Of a stretch of 64,000 nucleotides of DNA, positions 36,266-43,753 are shown in pieces. Source of the DNA: CAIKMD01 sp963740675 (GTDB lineage: Bacteria > Pseudomonadota > Alphaproteobacteria > ATCC43930 > CGMCC-115725); NCBI GenBank assembly GCA_963740675.1, contig CAVUFS010000003.1, positions 186,001 to 250,000 on the forward strand, in the 5' to 3' direction. Below the pieces are notes generated by a model. That model had not been told where the DNA came from. It ran no database searches and saw only the letters and a list, made by a program, of their open reading frames with translations. A program made the position numbers and the translations under genes. Numbering within the stretch: the first letter of the stretch is position 1; every line of letters begins with the position of its first letter.

Positions 36266-36640
36266 CTATTCAGCGATCACGACGCCTTGGGCGGTGTCGG
36301 AATGATATTCGCCCATGAAGGGATACTTGCCGGGCTCGAGCGGGTGCAGACGCACGAGGCCGCTGCGGCCGCCGGCAATCACCTTCTCGACGCCGAGTGA
36401 GTTGGAATCGAATTCCTCCGCGGTCGGATCCTGATTGTGCATGTTGATGACGATAGGCTGACCGGCTTTGACATGAATTTCGGCCGGATCGAATTTGTGA
36501 TCTTTCACCGTCAGATCAATCGGCGCGGGTGTATCGGCGGCGCGTACCGGCGCGATGCCAATGAGGGCCAGGCCGAAGCAAAGCGTGGCGGCGCGAAGGA
36601 AGTGCATCATCAGTCGTCTACCCAAATGTTTCTCACTCAT
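36266..36640 (-). CDS. exported EfeO/FtrB-type cupredoxin-domain protein
   Basis: The 124-aa protein overlaps the upstream gene's stop by four bases (ATGA), which fixes the start at 36640. A signal peptide (FLRAATLCFGLALIGIAPVRA) precedes a cupredoxin fold: DLTVKDHKFDPAEIHVKAGQ, FDSNSLGVEKVIAG, then PLEPGKYPFMGEYHSDTAQG. This is the variant found in EfeO and in FtrB-like partners of FTR1 ferrous-iron uptake systems, in which the blue-copper Cys is missing. No FTR1 permease gene is nearby. Confidence 0.85.
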   Translation of the reverse strand: MSEKHLGRRLMMHFLRAATLCFGLALIGIAPVRAADTPAPIDLTVKDHKFDPAEIHVKAGQPIVINMHNQDPTAEEFDSNSLGVEKVIAGGRSGLVRLHPLEPGKYPFMGEYHSDTAQGVVIAE

Positions 36641-37428
36641 TGCGCTTTGGTCGTTTGCGGTTTGCCGATAGCCTCGGCCTCGGCGGCGATCGCGCGATAA
36701 TCGGTGACCGAGGCGCGCGGTGTCGGGGCAGGCATGAGATCGCCGACGATGTATTGCGCTTTCGCCAGCACGGTCTTGAAACGATCGAGCAGCGATTGCG
36801 ACGCCGCGTCGGGATGGGATGCGGTGAGGCTGCTCACTTCCTCGGCGACATAGGCGAGGAAGCCGCGGCTGTCGTGATATTCGACCAGGGCGGAGACTTT
36901 GCCTTGCTGAAGCGATTCACCGAATTCGCCGGACGCGGCGTCGATGGTGTCGGAGCAGATCTGAATCATCTCCGGCACCGAAGCTCGCAGGCTGGCCGGC
37001 GTCAGCTCGCGCGCCTTGTGCAGCGTCGCGATCATCGCTTGGTATTGGTCCTCGGTGGCTTTGGCTGTCGGCGCCGCTGTGACTGCGGCTTCGAGCGTGA
37101 TTAGTTGCTTATCGAATGCCGGGAAATGATGCTTGTCGAGATAGGGCCCGACATCGTCATAAAGCTCGCGCACCGGATGACCGAAATGGGGCAGGGCGAG
37201 TGCGATCTGATTGTTCGTCAGCAGCTCGTGGCCGATGATCAGATGGCCTTCCATCATGCCGAGGCGAAAGAGGAAGTCCGTGTCGTCTGAGTTCTGATCG
37301 GATTGCGCATCCGCTGCTTGCTGCATCAGGGTCGGCGAGGGACCGGGATGAGGCAAAGTGAGAGGAGCGGCACTGGCAACGCTGGCCATGGCCGTGGCAG
37401 CAAGCAAACCCGTCAGGAGACGCATCAT
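36637..37428 (-). CDS. exported helical protein of unknown family, 263 aa
   Basis: A signal peptide (LLTGLLAATAMASVASAAPL) precedes an all-helical protein with a conserved-looking His/Glu-rich face: FLFRLGMMEGHLIIGHELLT, then ALPHFGHPVRELYDDVGPYL and KHHFPAFDKQLITLEAAV. These His, Asp and Glu positions suggest metal or heme binding, as in imelysin/EfeO-M75 domains, but the HxxE-type signature is not clearly present. It lies 18 bases downstream of a Fur-like box and is coupled to the cupredoxin gene. Confidence 0.75.
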   Translation of the reverse strand: MMRLLTGLLAATAMASVASAAPLTLPHPGPSPTLMQQAADAQSDQNSDDTDFLFRLGMMEGHLIIGHELLTNNQIALALPHFGHPVRELYDDVGPYLDKHHFPAFDKQLITLEAAVTAAPTAKATEDQYQAMIATLHKARELTPASLRASVPEMIQICSDTIDAASGEFGESLQQGKVSALVEYHDSRGFLAYVAEEVSSLTASHPDAASQSLLDRFKTVLAKAQYIVGDLMPAPTPRASVTDYRAIAAEAEAIGKPQTTKAQ

Positions 37429-37443
37429 TTCAGCCTTTTAATT

Positions 37444-37465
37444 GCGAATGATTATTAATATCATT
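37444..37465. promoter_or_regulatory. Fur-like box in a divergent promoter region
   Basis: The 19 bases from 37444 (GCGAATGATTATTAATATC) match 14 of 19 positions of the classic Fur consensus. They overlap a palindrome AATGAT-N7-ATCATT at 37447-37465. The site is 16 bases upstream of the exported helical protein start (minus) and about 70 bases upstream of the membrane-protein start (plus), so it could control both. Proteobacterial Fur or Mur would be the regulator. Confidence 0.6.
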
Positions 37466-37535
37466 GCTATAGTGGTCATTGCAAGTTCAAGTACAACCCG
37501 GTTTCGGCCGGGCGGGTGTTTCGAGGGGATAATAG

Positions 37536-38075
37536 ATGCCGGATGTGTATGGCGCGGGCTGGATGCCGCATTTGCCCGTGGAGTTCCTGGTTTGGCTCGC
37601 GACCAGCCCGCCGCGCCTCTGGGTCTACGGCCTGCGCTCGGTCCACGGCGTATTTCGCTTTTTCCATCTGCTGGGCATGGCGGGATTTCTCGGCATGCTC
37701 TTGTTAATCGAGGTGAAGCGGCTCGGCTTCTTCCGCGATGCCTCGATCCGCGACGCGCGCATCCCGATGCTGACGCTGATGAACACGGCTTTTGCCGTCA
37801 CGCTTTTGTCAGGCATCGCGCTGTTTCTCTATGATCCGATCGGCGTCGGGCTCCACACGATGTTCCTGCCGAAGCTGCTGCTGATTGTGCTCGGTCTCCT
37901 GCATGCTTACGGCATCGAGCGCATGCCGGCGATGCGTTATCAGGCGCTGCGCCGCGCCTCGGCCGTGGTAGCTTTGCTGATATGGACGCTGGTGATCGGC
38001 GCCTCGACTTGGAACGCGATGGAGCAACCGTTCAATCCCGCCGATGTCCATCGCCGCGACCCTTCGCTGAAATAG
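37536..38075 (+). CDS. four-helix membrane protein, DUF6644-like
   Basis: The ATG at 37536 follows GAGGGGATAATAG. The 179-aa protein has four helices with His residues in or near the first: RSVHGVFRFFHLLGMAGFLG, LLIEVKRLGFF, then TAFAVTLLSGIALFLYDP, LPKLLLIVLGLLHAYGIER and ASAVVALLIWTLVIGAS. The arrangement (helix-1 H..LG motif, a loop with V/I-K-R-LG, SGIALF-DP) recalls DUF6644/DUF2214 membrane proteins. Function unknown; a heme- or metal-binding role is possible from the His residues. It is coupled to the MFS gene 4 bases downstream. Confidence 0.75.
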   Translation: MPDVYGAGWMPHLPVEFLVWLATSPPRLWVYGLRSVHGVFRFFHLLGMAGFLGMLLLIEVKRLGFFRDASIRDARIPMLTLMNTAFAVTLLSGIALFLYDPIGVGLHTMFLPKLLLIVLGLLHAYGIERMPAMRYQALRRASAVVALLIWTLVIGASTWNAMEQPFNPADVHRRDPSLK

Positions 38076-38079
38076 ATCG

Positions 38080-39297
38080 ATGTCCGCACCTTCGACCGCT
38101 TCACTGATACGCCATCGGCCGTTCCAGCTTTATCTGGGCGGCCGCGCGCTCGCTGCCTTCGCGTCGCAGATGGTTGGCGTCATTGTCGCCTGGCAGCTTT
38201 ACGAACTGACCAACAGCGCGTTTCTGCTCGGCATGATCGGCCTGGTGCAATTCATTCCGACGGCGTTGCTGATCTTCATCGCCGGGCATGCCGCCGATCG
38301 TTACGACCGCAAGCGCGTCGTGCAGCTTTGCCAGATCGGTGAGGCGGTGGGCGCGGGTTATCTCGCCTGGGGCAGCATCGGCGGCTGGCTGACGGTCGGA
38401 GAGATGTTTGCGGTCGTGTTGGTCTTCGGCATCGGCACGGCTTTTTCCAGCCCGGCCAGCGCTGCACTGATGACCGGTGTCAGCCCCGAAGGCATGCGCC
38501 AGAAGGCAACCGCGCTTGCGACCGGAACTTTCGAGGCGGCGACGATCGCCGGGCCGGCGATCGGTGGCCTCGCCTATGGAATCTCGCCGGGTGTCGCCTA
38601 CATCGCGATCGCGGTGTTCTGGTTTCTCGGCGGATTGCTGATGGGCGCCATCCAGTTGGAGCGCCCGGTGGCGGCGGAGCGGCCGGCGCCGACACCCGGC
38701 GCGATCTTCGCCGGCTGGACCTTCGTGCGCCGCAATCCCGCGATCCTCGGCGCGATCTCGCTCGATCTCTTCACCGTGCTGCTCGGCGGCGCGACGACGC
38801 TGCTGCCGATCTATGCGCGCGACATTCTTCACACCGATGCCTGGGGTATGGGCCTGCTGCGCGCCGCGCCGTCGGTCGGCGCGTTGCTGATGACCGCTGT
38901 GCTGAGTCATTCCACGATCCAGCGTAAGACCGGCATGCGGCTGTTCCAGGCCATCATTGTCTTCGGCCTCGCGACCCTCGTCTTCGCCGTCTCGCACACG
39001 ATGTGGCTGTCGATTCTGGCGCTCGCCATTGCGGGTGCCGCCGATACGGTCAGCATGGTGATCCGCATTGCGCTGGTGCAGCTTGCGACGCCGGATGAAA
39101 TGCGCGGCCGCGTCGGCGCGGTGAATTTCCTCTTCGTCAACGCGTCCTATCAGCTCGGCGGCTTCGAGAGCGGCGTTACCGCCGCGCTGTTCGGCGCCGT
39201 GCCCTCGGTGTTGATCGGCGGGGCCGGGACGATCCTCGTGGCGCTGCTCTGGATGAAGCTGTTCCCGCCGCTGCGCGAGCTCGACAAGCTCGAATGA
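38080..39297 (+). CDS. MFS transporter, EntS/YbdA-like exporter
   Basis: The 405-aa protein has 12 helices and the pattern of the DUF894/EntS family (drug:H+ antiporter-3 class): QLYLGGRALAAFASQMVGVI, VAWQLYELTNSAFLLGMIGL, then the GHAADRYDRKRVVQLCQ motif between helices 2 and 3, and GVGVA-like TAFSSPASAALMTGVSPEGM. EntS exports enterobactin, so in this Fur-box locus a siderophore or metal-complex exporter is plausible. A long hairpin follows its stop codon. Confidence 0.85.
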   Translation: MSAPSTASLIRHRPFQLYLGGRALAAFASQMVGVIVAWQLYELTNSAFLLGMIGLVQFIPTALLIFIAGHAADRYDRKRVVQLCQIGEAVGAGYLAWGSIGGWLTVGEMFAVVLVFGIGTAFSSPASAALMTGVSPEGMRQKATALATGTFEAATIAGPAIGGLAYGISPGVAYIAIAVFWFLGGLLMGAIQLERPVAAERPAPTPGAIFAGWTFVRRNPAILGAISLDLFTVLLGGATTLLPIYARDILHTDAWGMGLLRAAPSVGALLMTAVLSHSTIQRKTGMRLFQAIIVFGLATLVFAVSHTMWLSILALAIAGAADTVSMVIRIALVQLATPDEMRGRVGAVNFLFVNASYQLGGFESGVTAALFGAVPSVLIGGAGTILVALLWMKLFPPLRELDKLE

Positions 39298-39307
39298 TCT
39301 AAAAATT

Positions 39308-39371
39308 TAGACAATGATTCACGCATAAGACGGAATTGAAGTTCAATTCCGTCTTATGCGATCATGGTCTA
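39308..39371. repeat. long near-perfect palindrome between convergent genes
   Basis: A perfect 19-base arm (39322-39340, CGCATAAGACGGAATTGAA) pairs with 39342-39360 around a single central base. A further imperfect extension is TAGACAATGAT (39308-39318) with ATCATGGTCTA (39361-39371). The right end covers the stop codon of the monooxygenase gene. It could act as a bidirectional transcription barrier, but no T-tract follows. Confidence 0.85.
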
Positions 39372-41039
39372 GCGGCCGGTAACGCGCGCGAGCAGCGCCG
39401 CGCAATCCTCGGGCAGGCGATTGCCGCGCCAGGCAACGACCAGATCGGGCCGGACGAGAGCGAGATCGCGTGCGTAAAGATCGCGGCCCGGCTCTAATGC
39501 GACATCGACGATATCGAGCGGCATATGCGCGGTCTTCGCTGCTTGCTCCATGGCGCGCGTCTCTACGCCGCGGTTGAAGCGCAGCATTGTGAAGCCCTTG
39601 CCGAGCTGGTCGTAGAGCGAGCGATGCCCGTCGAGCCAGAGATGCGGCGCGCGGCCGCCGGGCACGCTGCTCGGCGTATAGATCGCGGGATCGTCGGGCG
39701 GCGACGCGCTGCCATCGTCGGCGATGATCGGCGAATTGTCGTAACGCGCACCAAGCTGCACACCGAGCGAGGCGAATTCCTCGCCGAAGGTCGAGAGGAA
39801 ATCGGCGGCGGCTTTCCGCGCCGCGTCGCCTTCCGGTGACTTGTCGTTGATCGCTTCACCGATCGGCACCGCGCCGACACTGCGCGCCAGGGCTTTGCCG
39901 GCTGCCGTGTTGCGCTGTGCGATAGGCCGCCGCTCGATCTCATAACTCGCGAGCAGGGCAGGGCCGCCCCAGCCCTGCGTCAGCGCCGCGAGTTTCCAGC
40001 CGAGATTGAAGGCGTCGTCGTTGCCGGTGTTGAGACCAAAGCCGCCGGTCGGCGTGAAGAGATGGGCGGAATCGCCGCACAGGATCACGCGGCCTTCGCC
40101 GAAACGGTCCGCGACGAGCGCGTGACCCGCGGTCCAAGGCTTGTGGTCGTGGAATTTGAAATCGATGTTCTCGCCGAAGCTGGCGATGAATTGCCGCGCG
40201 ATCACGGCCTCGTCCGGCTTGTCGTCGGGATTGCGCAACGTCGTGCCGAAGAGAATGTCGGTCGATTGATCGATGATCATCGTGTTGGACCGGATGTCGC
40301 GATTGACCGTCCAATATTGCCAACAGCGCTTGTGCGGGATGCGCTTGAAGAAATCCGGCACGCTTACGAAGGTCGAGACCATCGGCCCGTTGAGATAGGC
40401 CGGCCGGTCTTTGTTCGCGGAATCGCCGCCATATTTGATACCGAGCTGGCGGCGCACAATGCCGCGGCCGCCATCGCAGCCGACGATGTATTGCGCCTCG
40501 ATGCATTGCTTCTTGCCGCTTTCGATATGCTCGATCTCGGCACCGACACCGTCGGTCCGTGGCGTGAAGGCGGTGCATTGCCAGCCGAAGCGCACATCGA
40601 TGCCGGCGAGCGTCTGGATGTGCTTGAACAGATAGTCTTCGCAGATCATCTGATTGAGCCGCAGCATCGGCTCCGGCACTTGATGGGTCGGACCGGCCGC
40701 GGCGATCCTCGCCTGCTTCTCGGCTTCCGAAGGCTGCGGCAATCGCGTCAGCTCCCAGCCGGTGAGGCGGGTGAAATAGCCGATATCGAGCGGGTGATCC
40801 TGCCCCAGGCCCATGCCGCGCAGCACCTTCGAGATGCCGAGCCGCCGATAGATCTCCATCGTGCGCGCGTTCTGCGTACTGCCCTTGGGATGCCAGCGCG
40901 GGGCCATCTCGCTATTGGCGATAAGGCACGGCACATTCAGCGCGTGGAGGCACATCGCCAATGTCATGCCGACGGGTCCACCGCCGACGATGAGTATCGG
41001 GACGCGAATTTCGGCAGGCGTATCACTCATGGGAGCCAC
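39369..41039 (-). CDS. FAD-dependent aromatic hydroxylase (PF01494 monooxygenase)
   Basis: The 556-aa protein has the class A flavoprotein hydroxylase motifs: the FAD dinucleotide site VPILIVGGGPVGMTLAMCL, the DG motif YIVGCDGGRGIVRR, and the GD motif VILCGDSAHLFTPTGGFGLN followed by TGNDDAFNLGWKLAALTQG. A C-terminal thioredoxin-like region (about residue 400 on) occurs in the phenol hydroxylase/MhpA-type members. It would hydroxylate a phenolic ring using NAD(P)H and O2. It lies 4 bases downstream of the extradiol-dioxygenase-like gene, forming a ring-hydroxylation/ring-cleavage pair. Confidence 0.9.
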   Translation of the reverse strand: MAPMSDTPAEIRVPILIVGGGPVGMTLAMCLHALNVPCLIANSEMAPRWHPKGSTQNARTMEIYRRLGISKVLRGMGLGQDHPLDIGYFTRLTGWELTRLPQPSEAEKQARIAAAGPTHQVPEPMLRLNQMICEDYLFKHIQTLAGIDVRFGWQCTAFTPRTDGVGAEIEHIESGKKQCIEAQYIVGCDGGRGIVRRQLGIKYGGDSANKDRPAYLNGPMVSTFVSVPDFFKRIPHKRCWQYWTVNRDIRSNTMIIDQSTDILFGTTLRNPDDKPDEAVIARQFIASFGENIDFKFHDHKPWTAGHALVADRFGEGRVILCGDSAHLFTPTGGFGLNTGNDDAFNLGWKLAALTQGWGGPALLASYEIERRPIAQRNTAAGKALARSVGAVPIGEAINDKSPEGDAARKAAADFLSTFGEEFASLGVQLGARYDNSPIIADDGSASPPDDPAIYTPSSVPGGRAPHLWLDGHRSLYDQLGKGFTMLRFNRGVETRAMEQAAKTAHMPLDIVDVALEPGRDLYARDLALVRPDLVVAWRGNRLPEDCAALLARVTGR

Positions 41040-41043
41040 TCAG

Positions 41044-42024
41044 TCACCGCGGCGCATAGCCGGGCGCGGTGCGTTCGTCGCGCCATTGCCCGGGCGGCGT
41101 GTTCTTGTGCTCGGGCCGCGCATGCCAGGACGAGCCGTAGAAATTCGGATCCTCGCCGGGACGGAATTTGCGCGGCACCCAATCGTCGTCGACGCAATCC
41201 ATATCGGAATAGGCTTCCGACAGGCCGCCGGCCGGATTCCAGAAATACCAGGAGCAAGTCGAGCTGACGTTGTGACGGAGCGGCCCGACATTGGTCTTCC
41301 AGCCCTGCGCCTCGACCTGGCTGCCGAGCAGCATCACCTCGTCGAAATCGCGGAACTCATAAGCGACATGCTGGAAGCCGAGATGTTTGCCGCCTTGCAG
41401 CAGCAGCGAGTGATGATCGCACGAGCCGCCGCAGCGCATGAAGAGTCCGCCGGCCGTCATGTCGTCGGTGATCCTGAAGCCGAGACGCTGATAGAATTTT
41501 GCAGCGCCCGGCACGTCGCGCGGTGCCCAATAGACGACGTGGCCGATGCGCGCCGGCGCGACCGGACGGCGGATCGTGCCCTCGGCGACGCGGTTGCGCC
41601 GCGCGTGATTGCCGACGGTGTTCGTGGCCGGGAACGAGAGTGGCGTCTCTTTGCGCTGCGAGACCATGAAGCCGATCGAATAGCCGTAATCGTCGCGGCA
41701 GCGCAGGATGCCGTCGCTGCCGGTTTTCACCTCGCGGTCTTTAGTGATCTCGGCGCCGATCGCATCGAGTGTCGCTTTACTGTCGACGCCCCAGATGATC
41801 TCGCGCGCTGTCGAATCATTGAGATCGGCCCAATCGATCACCGCCGCCGGCAACCCGTTATCGGCGGCGCGGCGCAGATGGATCGTTGTGCCGTCGGCAA
41901 GCGCGTAATCGGCGCCGCTTGCCGCTGCCTCGCGCTTGGTCAGTCCCCAATGATCGTGAAACCGCGCCGCGAAATCGACATCGGCCACGCCGTAATAGAT
42001 CCGTTCGACCCCGAGGACATTCAT
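41044..42024 (-). CDS. VOC-fold extradiol-type dioxygenase
   Basis: The 326-aa protein has two VOC domains. Candidate iron ligands in the C-terminal domain are His in ARIGHVVYWAP, His in HLGFQHVAYEF and Glu in GGLSEAYSDMD, the H-H-E facial triad of catechol 2,3-dioxygenases. The N-terminal domain (VERIYYGVADVDFAARFHDH) lacks the triad, as expected. It may cleave the product of the downstream hydroxylase. The exact ring substrate is unknown; the alternative is a non-dioxygenase VOC enzyme. Confidence 0.82.
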   Translation of the reverse strand: MNVLGVERIYYGVADVDFAARFHDHWGLTKREAAASGADYALADGTTIHLRRAADNGLPAAVIDWADLNDSTAREIIWGVDSKATLDAIGAEITKDREVKTGSDGILRCRDDYGYSIGFMVSQRKETPLSFPATNTVGNHARRNRVAEGTIRRPVAPARIGHVVYWAPRDVPGAAKFYQRLGFRITDDMTAGGLFMRCGGSCDHHSLLLQGGKHLGFQHVAYEFRDFDEVMLLGSQVEAQGWKTNVGPLRHNVSSTCSWYFWNPAGGLSEAYSDMDCVDDDWVPRKFRPGEDPNFYGSSWHARPEHKNTPPGQWRDERTAPGYAPR

Positions 42025-42208
42025 CGCCGCTTTCCTCCCATCACCTGCAGAAGCGTGACGCGTCTCGAGCGCGCCGACAACGTCTCAATCGCTGCATTCA
42101 CGTTGCGGCATACCGCGCGTGGTGCGCTTTCTCTACCAATCCCGCCCATTGGTCGCATGACGGCACGGAGCCATCGCAAGTAGGATTGCCGGCGGGGAGG
42201 AATACAAC

Positions 42209-43174
42209 ATGGCGATGCTCGGGCGCCTGCTATCGGCAGGTCTTCTGTTGTTGGGTGCGGTATCGGCGGCGCATGCGGACGATGTGCTGCATGTCGGCAA
42301 GGCCGTGCCGCCCGATTTCGGCTACACGGTCGTGAATGTCGGCGTCGCTGCCGGCACCTTCGCCAAGCATGGCTTGCAGGTCGAGCCGATCGACTTTGCC
42401 GGCGCGCCGAAAATGCATCAGGCGATGATCGCCGGCAGCGTCGATATCGGCCTCTCCGGCGGGCCGGATATGGCGTTCATCGCGAAAGGTGCGCCCGAAC
42501 TCGCGATCGCGGCCCTGGCCAATGCGCCGCGCGGTTTCGAGGTCTATGCGCGGGACGGAGCCGGCATTTCGTCGGTCAAAGACCTGAAAGGGCGTAAGGT
42601 CGGCATCTCGGCCGAGGGCGCGCTGTCGGACTGGCTGATGCGCCAGCTCGCACGCCAGCAAGGCTGGCCATCGGACGGCATCACTCTCATCGCGCTCGGT
42701 GCGCCGACAGCGATCTCCGCGGCGCTGCGCACCGGACAGATCGACGCGATGTTCATCGACCTGACGCTCGCCTCGCAACTCGACGCGCAGCATGTCGGCA
42801 AATCGATCGCGAATTTCGGCGATGTGGTGAAGGACTTCCACATCGAGGCGATTTACGCGACGCTCGATGTCATTCAGCATCGTCCCGACGACGTACGCAG
42901 CTTCCTGGCCGGGTGGTTCGACACCGTCGCTTATATGCGCGCGCATAAGGACGAGACGGTGAAAATCCTCGTGCCGATCACCCACACCGATCCGGTCGCA
43001 CTCGGGGATATCTACGAGCGGCTCATGCCGACGTTTTCCAAGGACGGACGGTTCGATCCGAAGGCGCTCGCCGTCCTCGGCCAGTCCCTCAGCGATCTCC
43101 ATCTCGTCGAGGGCATGCCGGATATGACGAAGCTCACCACCGGGGCGTTTCTGCCCGCCGCGCCCGGACATTAG
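42209..43174 (+). CDS. ABC transporter substrate-binding protein, NMT1/TauA-like
   Basis: The 321-aa protein has a signal peptide (RLLSAGLLLLGAVSAAHADD) and the NitT/TauT-type fold: GYTVVNVGVAAGTFAKHGLQ, VDIGLSGGPDMAFIAKGAPE, LKGRKVGISAEGALSDW and QIDAMFIDL. The gene is divergent from the aromatic hydroxylase/dioxygenase pair, so it may capture the aromatic substrate, but no permease or ATPase gene is next to it. A 130-base gap with no recognisable element precedes rpiB. Confidence 0.83.
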   Translation: MAMLGRLLSAGLLLLGAVSAAHADDVLHVGKAVPPDFGYTVVNVGVAAGTFAKHGLQVEPIDFAGAPKMHQAMIAGSVDIGLSGGPDMAFIAKGAPELAIAALANAPRGFEVYARDGAGISSVKDLKGRKVGISAEGALSDWLMRQLARQQGWPSDGITLIALGAPTAISAALRTGQIDAMFIDLTLASQLDAQHVGKSIANFGDVVKDFHIEAIYATLDVIQHRPDDVRSFLAGWFDTVAYMRAHKDETVKILVPITHTDPVALGDIYERLMPTFSKDGRFDPKALAVLGQSLSDLHLVEGMPDMTKLTTGAFLPAAPGH

Positions 43175-43304
43175 GCCGCTGCCCATCCCGGTGATTTCCC
43201 AACAAATTCAAAGGATGGGCCGAACCGCGAGGGGTAGTAGGCGGCTGGCGGGAAGCCGCGACATCTGGTAGAGTCGGGCTCGTCTTCTTAGCTTAGCGAG
43301 ACGC

Positions 43305-43739
43305 ATGTCCGACATCGTCGCCGTCGCCGCGGATCACGGCGGTTATGAGCTTAAAGCCGCGCTCTTGCCGGAGTTGAAGGCGCTTGGCTTCGAGGTGCTC
43401 GATCTCGGCACCAATAGCGCTGACTCCGTCGACTACCCGAATTTCGCGAATGCCGTGGCCGAAGTGATCGGCAGCGGTCGCGCGCAGCGCGGCGTGCTGA
43501 TCTGCGGCACCGGCATCGGCATAAGCATCGCGGCCAATCGCCATCGCCATATCCGCTGCGCTCTCGCGCACGATGTGACGACGGCAGGCCTTGCGCGCCA
43601 GCATAATGACGCGAATGTCCTGGCGCTCGGCGCCCGCGTGCTCGGTATCGAAGTCGCGAAGGCTTGTGTTCGTAAGTTCTTCACGACCGCTTTCGAAGGT
43701 GGCGGGCGTCATGCCCGCCGTGTCGCTCAATTATCCTAA
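43305..43739 (+). CDS. rpiB: ribose 5-phosphate isomerase B
   Basis: RpiB interconverts ribose 5-phosphate and ribulose 5-phosphate. The 144-aa protein carries the family blocks VAADHGGYELKAALLPELKA, LICGTGIGISIAANRHRHIR (catalytic Cys and anion loop), ALAHDVTTAGLARQHNDANV and LALGARVLG. It is the first gene of a compact same-strand operon; glyA follows after 14 bases. Ribulose 5-phosphate is the substrate of RibB encoded in the same operon. Confidence 0.93.
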   Translation: MSDIVAVAADHGGYELKAALLPELKALGFEVLDLGTNSADSVDYPNFANAVAEVIGSGRAQRGVLICGTGIGISIAANRHRHIRCALAHDVTTAGLARQHNDANVLALGARVLGIEVAKACVRKFFTTAFEGGGRHARRVAQLS

Positions 43740-43753
43740 GGGTATCTACGCCG

